NCBI RefSeq assembly: GCF_954871325.1
Contig: NC_088779.1
Location: 9,240,846 to 9,304,845, forward strand
Origin: Gordionus sp. m RMFG-2023
Lineage: Eukaryota > Nematomorpha > Gordioida > Chordodea > Parachordodidae
Direction: 5' to 3'
DNA: 64,000 nt
Part shown: one piece after another, positions 17,001 through 29,447 of the stretch
Layout of the letters: each line of letters starts with the position of its first letter
How positions within the stretch are numbered: position 1 is the first letter of the stretch
The notes under the pieces: model-generated
Database searches by the model: none
What the model was told of the DNA's origin: nothing
Seen by the model: only the letters and a program-made list of their open reading frames with translations
Position numbers and translations under genes: made by a program

Positions 17001-20000
17001 CAGATGATAGCACTTGAGATAAGGTTCTCAAGATCCCACAAATAATATTTTATGGTGGTGGCTCTGCTATACCTAAATATAAAAATTAATATTTTATGAC
17101 TTTTTTGAACGGTTAAAAAAAATTAGCGATAATCAGAGCGGGACATTTTTTTAAAATTGTTAACGGAACAAAAATGGAGTATTCTGAGTCCTTGGTAAAA
17201 AGTAGTGGGAGGGGGTAATAATAGAAATAATATAATTTTAATATTTAAAAAAAATTGTCCATTTTTTTACCATCATTAGTTCATTGCACACTTCAAGCAA
17301 TAGTTTATCTTCGGATTTATAAGTAGGAAGAGTAACCAGAACAGATATACTCTTCTCAAGCTGAAGTCTAGAAGAATCGATGTCTTCAAATATCTCCCAA
17401 ATTTCTTTATCGCATTGTGCTAATTCTTCGTTTAGATTATCATTATTAAATGGCTGTATCAAGGAAGGAGTGATGGATGAATTTATAAGTAACAATAATT
17501 CATTAGCCAGGTATTTGAGGAATGTGTTCCACTGAGTCGTTATTCTAAGGATGAAGTTTTCGGGATGTATCTCATTTGTCGTATCAAAATTGTTGAGGTA
17601 AATATTGCACAACTCATTAGTCTCCGTAGTAGTGTTGTATGTTTTGTCGCTAAAAAATTTGCAAGTAGTAATAAGGCTTCGGTGCAAATTATCTATGAGT
17701 TTCAAGATTGAGGATGGGAATGTTATATTTTTCGCTATTTTATCAACAGAGAAACCGTTTGAAAGTTTATTGGATTCTTTAAAATTAGAACTGGAGGCAT
17801 GAGCAAGCAAAATAGGAATATCAGTTTCTACAGGTTCTAAGCCTAGCATTTCAAAATCGTTATCAATATTCTCTTCCGCCTTGCCTTTTCCAGAGCTTGA
17901 GGATGAAATTTGATCTTGGTATAGATTCGATGCTGTACCTCTGGTCTAATTTTTTGAAAACAATAATTTATTTAATTCAAAAGTTAATTAATAATTTTTT
18001 TCTCAAATGCAAGAACAATTACTATATACAATAATTATATATATAATATAATATAATCTATTAAAGTATAATATAGTTTTAAAAATTGTTAAATTCAATG
18101 ATTTTATTTGAAATTCAATTTTCCTTACTCTGATCATTCCTTGTTCACTATAAATTATATAACTTATAATATAAAATTAAACAATAATACTCGATAACTT
18201 ACACTTTCGCAAACTCGCATGAGCCCTCCAAAAAATTTGCACAGGACTACCAAATAGTCAGTAAGGTTACCCTTACCAGAGTACTCTAAATCAGACTTTT
18301 TTTCATCTTGATGGATGGGTATCAAAGATTTCAGAATTTGACTTATAAAGGTACCACTCTGAGTCAAATATTCGATGGAATCATGTTGGACCGATGCTTG
18401 GCTTGAATTTGCATCATTATAGAAGTAAGGAACGAGTGTGGATGAATGGATGCTCAAAGTATCGTTCATTATGGTATCGCGAAAATTTTGGACAAAAATG
18501 GCTAGAGTAGATTATTTTTTTGAAGAAAATATTAGGGTAATGTATTATAAAACATGGTTTTTTTAAAAAACTGAATTAAAATTTATTACTAGATACTGAA
18601 ATCTAGCTAACCACTCTATTAGTGAGGTAACAGACAGAAAAATATAGACTGGACCAGTAAACATAAACATATATTTTTAAATTATAAAAACGAATCGACA
18701 CCGAATATTAGTATTGTTAAACATCCTTTTCCCCCGTCAGTAATATCTTCTGAGCGTTTCTTGAAAATTTTATTTTACCGGAAGTGTATTCCAGCATATC
18801 AACATTATTCATAATTTGTGAGTCATTTATATATAAAAAACCATGAAAAAATTAAATAAAATTAAGTTTGATGGCAAAAAAATTATCTAGAAATCTAGAA
18901 ACATTTCAGGTAAAATGGATTTTTTTTCTTCAAAATTTTAATAAATGTCCTCATATCGAAAGCTATGCTTAATAAAATAAAAATAATTGGATTTGGAGAA
19001 TAAAATAGGCCATTTAAATGAAGAAAATAAATTTATTATAATATCAAATAAAAATGCCTCTTTAAAAAAAACGAAATAATTTAAAAATTATCAGTGAACA
19101 CGGCAACCTAGTATCTTGAGCGCCAACTCGAGGGATAGATTTTGGTCTATGGTTGATGTGTTGGGTATATTTGAGAATTCTTGATTATTTTCGGCCTGAG
19201 ATTCCTTGTCCAATTTCGTTATTTTGGACTATTATATTTTTCAGTTGTAATTTTTTAAAAAAATATTAATTTATTTATACACTAGGCGTATTATTTATTA
19301 AAAATATCTGAACCGATTAAATTACCATAAATATAAAATTAAATTATAAATCTGGGGGAATTGACTCTTCTAATAGTGTATAATGAAATTTGTTATAATT
19401 ATTTATTTAAAGCGATTGATCAAAGGCAATTTTTTTTCTAAACAGATCTGAAATTAAATTCGATGGCTTGTCTGAGTGCCAATACATGCCCATCCAAGCC
19501 ATCTTAAAAAGGTTGTTACAACTTATGCATAGATTGGAAATCTAGTTTTATACCATATGTACATATATAAAATGTCGATTCGGTTGGAAAGGGCAAGCTT
19601 TAATTTTCATCAAATAAAGTAAAAGATTAAAATTTTATTCTAAGCTCAAATCTTTGGCATTCAAAAAAGGTTTTACCGTTATTGTTTGAAAAAAGATAAT
19701 AGACAAATCCTATAAAATTAATAAGCTAAAGAAATATATTTAGAATAAAATAGCGGTGGGGAGGGGATTATTAAAAATTACTAAAAAGCGATTTTAAAAA
19801 ATACATGGGATTCCACAGGTTATAACCTAGTGCCTTTTCTTTGTACGCATAAATGTGTATTCAACAGAGCCAAGGGTAATATCCTTTTAAACTTTACTTA
19901 TCAGTAGTATTCTCTAATAGAGATCAACCCGACCTGTGAAGAATTTTAAAAAGGGTTTTCAGCCCGACAATAATATATTACTGAGATTGCTAGGGCCGCA

Positions 20001-23000
20001 TTTTGTTGACCCGACTTTTAATTATTTTGTAAAATGTAAATCCAAAATTAGCATTGTTCTGGATTTAAAAATTTGTAACCTAGTCCAAAAAAAATATCAC
20101 ACAATATTTTGGTGTTTCAGGAACACGCAAATCCGTATTTTCTATCATGTGTATGACATCTTATCAATTTTTAAAGTGTTAAAACAAACATCATGGGATT
20201 ATAAACTATTATAATAAATAAAAAAATATATAACATAATTGAGAAAAAGAAAATACCATCTTTATCAATTGAAAGTGGGAACTTCTTAAATTCTCGTACA
20301 TGTGTTTCAGAGTTTCGTAACGTGTTTTGAAGTTTTCGAGACTAACTTTAATAACATAAAATTATTTTTTTTAAATAATATATTTATAAAAAAATATCCT
20401 AAGTAATTGGTGTGCATAAGTAAAATTAATTTAATATTAAATTCCGTATTGCAAATGAATTCACGGAATTCGCCCCCCCCCCCTTCATTTTTTAAAAAAA
20501 ATTATTTTTAGACTGATTATCCATTCTAAATGATCCTTTATCATAGCTTTTGGGTGTAAATATGTTTTAAGATTTTAATTAGTTAGCATAGGGGACTATG
20601 AAAAGCGGAAGGGATTTGTTAAATTAATTGTTTAATAAAATTCACTATACTATATATATTCTTTTCCAACTTCTTAATTTTTCTTCCTCCTCACTGGGCT
20701 TGCAAATCAGATCCTGGGTATCGGTGTAATTATCGACCCTATCACTGTCTTTTGAATTATCTCGGTCATCGATATAAATTTCGGTATTGCTCGATTTATC
20801 TTCTTTGGAAAGATGTTGCGTCGTTCGAAAAGATGGGTTTTGGGCGTTGAACTTAGAAGAGGAGGAAGGCGTGTGACCATTATGAAAATATGGGGTTAAA
20901 TCTATTTCCTCTTCCGTTTCTTCGACGTCAGATACCTTTTTTGAGTCATTTTGAAAGATTGAAATTTAAAACAGTTATAAATATCGAGTATATATGTATT
21001 TATAATCTTTAAAGACAATGTGAAGTGATTACCATATGCAATTTTTATTTATCTTAAAATTTTTATTTGATTTTAGATATTTTATCTTTACTATGGCAAA
21101 TTTTCTATTGGTGGATGTGAGTAGAGATAAAGTCAGTATTTTTGAATATATTTTTTTGTTTGTGATATGGCAAGTGTGTCAATATTATTGTTTTTGGGGA
21201 GAGTAGTAGTGCGAGTATAATCCGAGTGATTTACTTATAGCTCAAAATTTAATAAATTAAAGGTTGCCCCTCTCAACAGATTTCTTGTTATTTTTGCAAT
21301 TGAAATTTTATGGAAATACCTTGGCATCTAAGCACCATTCATAAAATCATAAGATCCGTCCAAAATTCCCTTTATTTTTAAAATTTAATCTCCACATCAA
21401 CAAATACGAATTACAATATAGTTTTTGGGCATGATATCATCCATAAATTGCTTTAATAGCTTCATATAATATTAGAGCCTGCCCCCTTAGTAACCACTCT
21501 CAGGTTGCTGACACTGTTCATAGTTTCCACATTTGATTAAGTCAAAAAATTTAGCTCAAAAAATCAAATCGCTAACATCTGAACCGAGGGAATTCCTATT
21601 CCTCAGACAGAACATACAAACCAATAATTTCAAATTTAGCTATTGATCACTCAACTATGTTTTTCTTAAAATTAATTGTTTTTTAAAGTTTATATTATTT
21701 TATTTTTTATATTTTTATAGATATTATATATAATAATTTTAACAAATAATTTAATCAAAAAATAAATAAGTTAAAGGAAAATTTAATAATTTTAACTTAT
21801 CGAATGCATCATTTTTAATATTTTTCCCAGTTTCAACAGAGGTTGCAAAAATATGTATTACCCTTATAGCGAATTTGCACTAACTCTTTTCAATGGGAGA
21901 GATTGTTGGTGATATTCAATTTACTTAAAGTAACACATTATTTTGCTAAAACCTCATACGTGCCACTAATGATATTAAATCTTTTTGTTTTAATTATTTC
22001 GGCTAATTTTCCTAAACTAGTGAAGCAGAGCCAATTTTTAAAAAACGGCTAGCTCAATATTTTAGCCAGAAAAATATCTTAGCCTGAAGATTTTGCTCAT
22101 AGATGTTTATAAAAATCGGCTCAATTAGAGCGATTTTGATATATAGCCATAAGTTAAAAAAATTACTTTTGGCTTCAATATTTTATTCCTTTTTTGGGGG
22201 ATATTATTTTTCTCTAGACATGCCTCTATTATTAGAACATTCCTTAAGACTTCATAGTTTTATAAATAGTGAAAAATTCCCGTTATAATTTAATCAGTTG
22301 AAATAATAATATGAATGACTAATGATACTAAGAGAAACAAAGTATAGGAGGGTAAAGGCGTCCTCGTTAGGGCTAATTTGCTATTTATGGAAGTTAACTT
22401 GAAGACACCTCTTAAAGTCACCCACACACAAAAAAAATTGAGATCTTAGTGGAACGATGTTGGGCATCTAAATCAACACTAGCTCATAGGTAATCAGTCA
22501 TAAGAAAGTAGTTGAAATTATCTATGCTATGTTTGATGTTTTTTTATTATAGGAGGAGCTAGACAATGAATAGAAAAATATGTTAATAGATATCCCCATA
22601 ATTTGATGTATGTCATTAAAACCATTGTTAACATCTGAGAATATGAGAAAATTTAATAGCAGGTAAGATGTTTTGTGATAGGACCTTTTCCCAGTTTAAA
22701 AAGTTATCATTTATCATGGTAAATATGGTTTTTTGATGAAATTATGAGACATGAAAGGATCTTCCTGGGAAAGAGTCAAGAGAGCCATAATGATAAAAAA
22801 TAACGGGCAAAGGCTTTGAAGGCCATAAGATGCCAGCAGGTGATAAAAAGAAAATTAATTGATTGTGCTAAAATTTTATTATATTTCAATTTAAATAGGT
22901 TGCAAATTTAAATACGAATATTAAACGTTAGAATGGTAACTTTAATACACAATGTGATCCTCGAACTAGAAATAAATCAATGTTCACAGATGATATTTAA

Positions 23001-26000
23001 AAAAAAACAGTCAATAAAAAACGACTGTATTATAAACCTTTTTGACTTCTACAAGACCAGGACTCTGGATTCTTTTATCAACTTTTGAGAATTCGCTTTT
23101 CACGTTGCCTTCTTCACTTTCCGGTTTAAGTTGCATATTCTCTGCCAGTATTTGAGCCAACATATCTATGCTACTGTTTTCCTTACTTTTACCAAGCGAA
23201 GAAGAATCCGAAGTATCATCAATGAGATTTATGAGCCTAGCGTAATCGGGTTGGATCGAGGGGATAGAAGGATGTCTCTGGGCTATGAACTTGGTTTGTT
23301 GGTAAAGGCTTTTTCTATCGTCAGTATCAGGCTGGCGCGATGATGTAGTGAGTGATGAATTAAAGGGTGAATTTTCTTGATCATCAGTTGATTTAAATTG
23401 AGTTTTTCTTAATCTAACTGGAGTGTGTTTGACGAAATTTGGTGAATGCTTCAAAAAAAATGGGTAAAAGATAGTTTATGATAAAAAGGACAAACACGTG
23501 AATTGTAAATAGGAGAAAAAGAAATGATATATTTTGGAAATTTTTAATGATGAATACACGAGTTTGGGATTGAAAACATAAAATTTTAAGTTTTTGCCTT
23601 AATAAAAAAAATTTGATTTGAAAAATTATTATTAATTATCTATAATATAAATTTAATACATTCTTATTTATAATTTTATTTTAAAATTAAACTTTTGACG
23701 GCCCGGGGTAATCCGCTCCCTTTCCAAATAACCTAAACCATATAAAATCAAAACTACCAAAAAAAAATATTTATTTTCCTGACAATTATTGGCATAAATT
23801 AAAGTTTCATTCTTTAATAAAAAAAAAATAAAATATTTTATATAATAATAAATACTGAAATCGAACCTTAAATCATATATAAATTTTAGAAAATCAGAAC
23901 AACAAAAGTTTAATTATAAAAAGGTTATTATAATGTATACGGACTCACCTCGGATAATTGTGGGATAGCGACCAAATTTTTGAGATATTGAAGTCGTAGG
24001 GCCTCTTCGAAAAACTTCTTCAAACTAAAAAAAAGAAGAGGAGGATAATGTTCATGAAATGTAAAACTGGGTTTAATGATGGATGGAGATAATTTGCATT
24101 ATAATTATTTTTTTATATTCTTTCAATCTATTAAGCAAGAGAATATTTAGTAATAGAAAAAAATATTAAAATTTTAATATAATTGGGGAAAAAAAAGTAG
24201 GTGAAGGTGGTTGGGATAGAAGGCAGAGGAGCAGAAGGATCAAAGAGCTCACCGCCAGATTATTAAATATATCATCTATCAAAAATAATTATGGTTCGAT
24301 CCCCTTATTATAATAAAAAAAACTAGCAGACAGCCCGTCGATGGATGAATCAGAAATTTCATCTTTATTATATGATAGGCGCATCGGAAATTTGCTTTTT
24401 AGAATATGTTATGTATTTATTATGATTATTGGATGGGAAAAGGGACTCCTTTAGTCTCTTAAATTTGCCAAGAGTAAATTGTTTTACTTAACTTCCACCA
24501 GACAGCGGTATATATCCGATTAGGATATTATAATCTAGACACTAATTCATAAATTTTTAAAAAAAATAAAAATACAATAAGAAATAAAAATAATTATTTT
24601 TCTAGCTATTTATATTTCATTCACAATAATTTAAAACAAAATAACATTTATTTATTAATAATTATGTATTCTAAAAATATTATCGATTTTTTCTTTTACA
24701 TAACAAATTTAAAAAAATTATACATCTTTTCTACTTTTCGTCATTACTTACGACAGTAAAAATTAGAAATTACCTTTTTTAATAATTCCGAAATTTTCCA
24801 GCTCCCGCGTAAATACGGATACAAAAGAATTATAAACAGGTCGGAGGGTAAGTTAAAAAAAGGAAGGATATAAGGGTAACCTGCGATATAAATATCAAAG
24901 ACAAATTTAGTTGTCCATGAGTAAAACACTGAGGTGGGAAGAAACAATATAAAATGATAAATTAGGATATGAAATAATTAAAACAAATATACCTTAATGC
25001 CCCTTTAACATAATTAATCAGTTTAAAATAAAATTAATATTTGATTATTAAATTGCGTTACATTTATTTTTTTTCTCGCTAATCTCTATAATAAATTAAA
25101 ATAAATATTCTAAAAAAAAATTAAAAACATGATTGAATAAATGTTATTATTATATATAAAATAAATAAGGTGCTTATGGATGACGCATAAACATCATAGA
25201 TATTAATTATTACAAAATTATATAGATATTAAATTTATATATAGGAAATATTAACGATTATAAATAATTCAACAAAATTGAATTAATAAAGTAAGCTATT
25301 AATTGGTTAAGTTTTTTTAACAAAAATTTTAAAAAAATAAATAGACTAAAACTTCAAGTATTATATAATTCAAAATATACAATGCATTATAAGGTAATGA
25401 AATCAAGAACTCACTATTTAAACATTTCCAAAAACCTTTGCCTGTGTCCAATCAAAAAGTCCTGATCGAGATCTAAAGGTTTAAATAATTATTTTTAAAA
25501 AATATAATTATAAATTTATTGTCTAATATCGGTAATAAAAAATTATAATTTTCATTTTAAGCAAGTTATATACTTCAATATATTCTGCAAAAAAACTGAA
25601 TAAAGAATGTCCTACATATTATCGTTTTAAAAATGGATGCACGTTTCTTTAAATTTAATAGTATTCTTTTTGAGAAAGTATCAAAAATTATTAATCATAA
25701 AAATATAGTATAAATGTGTGAAATAATAAACTTGCGTGCAATCTCAGCATAATGTTGACTATATGATCGTAGAGTAAAACGGCTTCTTGTATGCAGGGTA
25801 TCAACGGTTGAACTCTGCACTGACCATTCAAAGTCAATGAATTTAAGCTAATAAACATCGAATAAATTTAGAGTTTTGCTTAAAATAAATTTGAAATTGA
25901 ATCATTTACAAATGTAAGCGTGACAAAATGTCGGAGGTTAAAAAAAGATAATCAGCCAAAAGAGAAAAAAAATACGATGAGACTGGGAAACTAGGATTTC

Positions 26001-29000
26001 AGGTCTCTGCAGTATTTGTCAAAGGATAACTGAATTTTCTTCGACCAAACTTCCAACATGTTATTAATTTTTCAAGACTCAAAATTAGAATTCTTTATTA
26101 AAATTTATAAAATATATCGCAGTTCATAATGATTTCATATCAACAATCGGAAATGACTCCTGACATTTATTCTCCCATCAATATAATTATAATATACTCG
26201 GCCCGTGCCATTATTTTTTTTAAAAAAATTTGTATTAAAATTCGAAAATTCCAAGATCCAATCATTTTCTCATCGTTTCACATGGACTTTTATTTTTATA
26301 TTTTAAAGTTTTTTTGATAGTTTCAAAATTTTATTAAAATAATTTTATAGCGTGTTCTTATCCTGACTTTGACATTTTGTTCATTCCTCAGATATTTTAA
26401 CATGGAGCATTCTTTTATGTTTATGACTTTAAATGAAGATTTTAATTTGAATACTTGTTGAGTTCGAGGGAGCGAAATATGCAAGCCTGTAGCTTGATTA
26501 TGTCCTCAAGATAATCTAGCAGCTCCGTGGATAATTGGAAATAAGCATCGTCGTTTGTGTAGTATTTGTCCAGCTCTCTTTGTTCAATCATAAGCGTATT
26601 CGGAAAATGGGGGTTCTATATAAAAGGGTGAATGTAAAAGATTGATTTGGTTGAAAGTGAATTAAAGCTCAGTGCAGCCAGGCTTGTGGGCAAAATTTTT
26701 AAATAGTCTTTTAGATTAGATATCCTTGTGTGCTGCCAAGTATCTAACAACCGATTCAATTAAATATTTATTTTAGGAAGTTTTAACTAATTTTATGACT
26801 CAATTTTACTTTTTAGGCAGATTTGAGTTTATCGCTCATTTATAATAATTCGCAAGCCCCGAGCAAAGTTTAGAATCTTATTTATGGGAAAAACAATCAT
26901 TTACCATTATAATTAACTAATATAGGTATTATGATTAATAGGAGGGAGGGAGGGAGGTGGGTAATTAATATATCAGTGTTTATTACTTTGTAATGGAAAT
27001 CTAATTTGTTGGAGACTAGATTACAAAAGTTTTTTATTAGGGGACTAAAATCGTCTTTCAAATGGCCCCAGAGTTTTCCCAAATCCTTGATACGGGTTTT
27101 GTATTTGAGCGATATCGTGAGAGTCTAAAAATATTTTTTTAGTAAAGTATAACTATTTAATTATTTATGTTATTTAAAAAGTGGTTTTGGCGGATCCCCA
27201 AATAAAGCTGCTTATATTTATATTTTATCGCACACGTTGTCCCAATGTTTAACAAAATTTTAACTTAAATCGTCCAATCAAAAATAGTGCTAGCTCATTG
27301 ATATCTTTATGCCCATTTTGAAGACTTGAAATAACTTGTCTAACTCCGGCCCCCATCCCCAGAGTTCATCATAATTTAAAAAATAATAAAAATTATACAT
27401 TATGATGGCCATCTCTCATAAGCTTGTACAGGATGTAGCAAAACTTCCAGCATACGATCTGATTCCCTTGTAGGGGCATATTTTCCATGACAACGTTCCA
27501 AAACACTTCGCAACCTATACCCACGAACGAGCCTATAATTATGGCTGAGCAAAAATTTTTAAATAAAAAATTAATAATTAAAAATATCCTGATAATAGGG
27601 ATTATAATCAAATTTAAGCAGAATACGCTTTTCAAAATTTTATAAACCAGAAGATTTTTTTGGAATCTGAACTAAAAATTCCGTTTCCGGTACTGAATAT
27701 TATTTTTTTTTTTAAATAATTCGTTCAGGTTTATACCTATGACAAACACTTAAATACAAATCATTAAGACATTTTATAGGGTTTGGGGGAAATTAAGAAT
27801 ACTCCACTAATTATGCGGCAGAAACCTTTAAAATTTAGACCAGTCCCGAAATTAATGCTGTTAAACTGCTCGATTTAAGATTTTAGCCGAATTAATACTA
27901 TACGATACGCAAAGCCTCGAGAATGTTTATAGATGTCCAAACCTTTCAGCCATCTATGAGCAAAATCTCTAGGCTTTGCGTTTATTAGTTAATATATTGT
28001 AGTCGTTTTCAAAAAATGAAGCTGTTTAATAACACTACATGGAACTTGTTGCGCAAGATGAGATAATTTTTAAAAAAAATTAAAAAGCGAGAGGGGAGAG
28101 GGGGGGATGTGGTCTGAAATTTTTAAAACAAATTTAAATTGTATATCAATAAACCAATTGAAAAATAAAATAATTGGATTATTTAACATTCCCTCTACTA
28201 TTCACATCAGAGACCTGCAAGCCGGTTACACGGGCTGTAAAAATTTTTTATTTAAAATACCCGGGCTGGGTTTAAAATTTTTTTTTTAAAAAAAAACACG
28301 AATATAAGAAAATAATTTCCCGAAAAAAAAATCCCCATTTTTTAAGATATTAAAAATTAATAAAATAGGAGAAAAAATTCCTTATAAATATATCCATGTG
28401 AGAAAATCAATTCCGGAGAATTATTTTCTAAAAATTGTTATTGGGGATTTTTTTCCGGGGAATTATTCCGCTTATCAAATATATTTTAAAAAAATCCGGG
28501 CTAGGCCGAAATTTTTTTTCAAAAATAAATCCTGACCGGGCCGTGCAAATGGTACCTCTGCAGGTCTGATTCACATTCAAAATTTCTTATAAAATAATGC
28601 CAAAATTATTTTAACAAAATGTTTAGGAATTCTGGGTAATAAAATGGTTCAAAATTATAAAAATCCTTATAGAACCAAAAAAAAGTTTAATTCGATATAC
28701 ATCTTAAAATTTCATTCTTCCAGGCCTCTAATATGTAAGGGATGGGATGTGTACTAATTTGAGAATGATTTTAAAAATATTATTATATTAATAATCGCTC
28801 AACGCAAGGAACGTTCAACTGAAGGATTTTTTTTTAACTGAATGAAATATATATTAAAATTAAACAAGTATCTGAAAAGTATGGAGTAGGATGGATTAAA
28901 GGTTAGAAACCTATAAGGTTAGAGTTATTTGAAGGTTTGAGAGATATGGGTTAGGGTTTAGATTAGTTTTTAATAAATTTTAATCATTTTTATTAATAAC

Positions 29001-29447
29001 AACTTGTCAACAAACAAAACAGGTCATGTTATTATATATAAACGAAAGAATTTTTTAATAAATCAGATGTTGTAACGGCAATTCCTTTGAGTTAACCCAT
29101 AATCTATTATATTAACCAAATAACATGATTGGCATAAGGTTATTATGTTATATACTTATAATATTGATTTATTATAAGGTAAGTATGTAGCTAAGTGGGG
29201 AAAAAAATCGATACACTTGGTATGCTAAAAAATGGAATATTTTTTAAAACGTGATTTATCAAGGCTTTTCCTAATTTATCTACTCTTCCTTTATTTCTTA
29301 ATCTCTTATCCACATCCACCCTTTTTTAGTCATTCGCTCGTTATTTCAAATCATATTTATAAGTAAGAAAGATATATACTTACATCGAACATGTTTTTCC
29401 TTGACTGGTGTTTCCTGTAAGTTCATAGCCTTGAAGATGCTATTGAT
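11071..29447 (-). CDS. HIP1R: HIP1/HIP1R/Sla2-type endocytic adaptor, 16 exons (first exon not found)
   Basis: Couples clathrin-coated membrane to actin. Exons in transcript order: 29447-29384, 27544-27399, 27124-26987, 26615-26455, 25847-25732, 25472-25415, 24024-23949, 23448-23038, 20935-20695 (or to 20671), 20345-20257, 19228-19108, 18501-18203, 17945-17271, 15675-15521, 11658-11355, 11166-11071. Every junction is GT-AG and phase-compatible, giving about 1,049 aa. The first seven encode the PI(4,5)P2-binding ANTH domain (ETPVKEKHV, VCWKFCYILYKLMRDGH, GKLWGHL, NGQCRVQPLI, FLIGHRQRF, LKNLVAIPQL). A Ser/Asp/Glu-rich linker follows. The coiled coil is only about 70 aa but keeps a segment like the clathrin-light-chain site (RYETLKHMYENLRSS). 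The rest is the middle domain and the talin-like actin-binding module (KWSEGFISAAKIVG, KYEQIMTIAKEM, LLEMESQ, KVLELESQIEKERSKL). The first exon, about 30 codons, should lie above 29447. Orthology to HIP1 versus HIP1R is not resolved. Confidence 0.93.
12097..12700. mobile_element. Non-autonomous hAT element, 604 bp
   Basis: Inverted ends TAGAGCTGTGCCGAT and, reverse complemented, TAGGGCTGTGCCGAT differ at one base. It is flanked by a perfect 8-bp duplication TTTTTTAT (12089-12096 and 12701-12708). The second inner half repeats GATCGGATCGGG-type motifs. There is no transposase. It lies in the HIP1R intron between the exons at 11355-11658 and 15521-15675. Confidence 0.88.
13465..13927. mobile_element. 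Non-autonomous hAT element, 463 bp
   Basis: Ends TAATGAAGGCC and, reverse complemented, TAGTGAAGGCC, followed inward by GC-rich arms naming the same motif (GGTCTTAAACC / GGTCTTTAAACC). The 8-bp flanks are CATTCTAT (13457-13464) and GATTCTAT (13928-13935), 7 of 8 identical. No coding capacity. It is in the same HIP1R intron as the element at 12097. Confidence 0.82.
14640..15240. repeat. Possible fragments of GC-rich-ended MITEs
   Basis: Patches near 14648-14725 (GGGCCCGGC, GGGCCGGGTCG) and 15170-15225 (GGGTTCGGTTCGGGTTTGG) stand out from the AT-rich intron. They resemble the ends of the hAT elements at 15861 and 33356. No paired ends or target duplication were found, so they are probably decayed pieces. 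Confidence 0.3.
15861..16518. mobile_element. Non-autonomous hAT element, 658 bp
   Basis: Left end CAGAGATGTGAACCC; right end, reverse complemented, CAGGGATGAAAACCC. A perfect 8-bp duplication AAAAAAAT flanks it (15853-15860 and 16519-16526). GC-rich GGGTTCGGGTT arms surround an AT-rich core without a gene. Its left end is identical for 15 bp to that of the transposase-bearing element at 47547, so that family probably moved it. It lies in the HIP1R intron between the exons at 15521-15675 and 17271-17945. Confidence 0.9.
16720..16989. mobile_element. Partial hAT-like element with one recognisable end
   Basis: The right side, reverse complemented, starts TAGTGATCTGCATCGGGCC, which resembles the TAGAGATCGTGCAAGGCCC end of the element at 33356-34035. 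The left side has matching GGGCCGGGTCGGGTC near 16730 but no clear terminus, and no target duplication was found. Probably a truncated or decayed copy. Confidence 0.4.
22018..22142. repeat. Decayed copy of the hairpin MITE family
   Basis: Contains the family's inner motifs in order: TAGTG end, a TTTTTAAAAA-type stretch, TTTTAGCCAGAAAAATAT, then GATTTTGCTCATAGATG and a closing AAAATCGGCTCAATT. Compare 27853, 38046 and 60064. No target duplication was found. It lies in the intron between HIP1R exons at 20935 and 23038. Confidence 0.45.
27853..28037. mobile_element. Hairpin MITE, 185 bp (TARTGYTGTTAAAC family)
   Basis: Ends TAATGCTGTTAAACTGCTCG and, reverse complemented, TAGTGTTATTAAACAGCTT. 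The middle holds GTCCAAACCTTTCAGCCATC and then TATGAGCAAAATCTCTAGGC, close to the copies at 38046 and 60064. The flanking octamers match at only about 4 of 8 positions, so the copy is older or its edges are misjudged. It lies in the HIP1R intron between the exons at 27399-27544 and 29384-29447. Confidence 0.65.
28208..28568. mobile_element. Non-autonomous hAT element, 361 bp
   Basis: Left end CAGAGACCTGCAAGCC; right end, reverse complemented, CAGACCTGCAGAGGTACC. A perfect 8-bp duplication ATTCACAT is at 28200-28207 and 28569-28576. Inner arms carry CGGGCTG / CCGGGCTAGGCC motifs. No gene. Inside the long 5' intron of the HIP1R-like gene. Confidence 0.85.
28797..29105. repeat. Dispersed repeat, copy A
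   Basis: Shares an ordered series of blocks with 30714-30925: GGAACGTTCAACTGAAGG, AAATTAAACAAGTATCTGAA, AGAGATATGGGTTAGG, and TGTAACGGCAATTCCTTTGA. The two differ by indels. No open frame and no clear ends, so the family is unknown. Confidence 0.6.

Noticed and set aside
16990-17065. Minus-strand stretch near 17.0 kb as an extra HIP1R exon
   Set aside because: Stops in the needed frame and no similarity to the family.
24230-24310. tRNA-like B box (GGTTCGATCCC)
   Set aside because: No A box at the right distance and the flanks do not form an acceptor stem.
28107-28289. 60-codon plus-strand frame
   Set aside because: It straddles the left boundary of the hAT element at 28208 and has no protein similarity.
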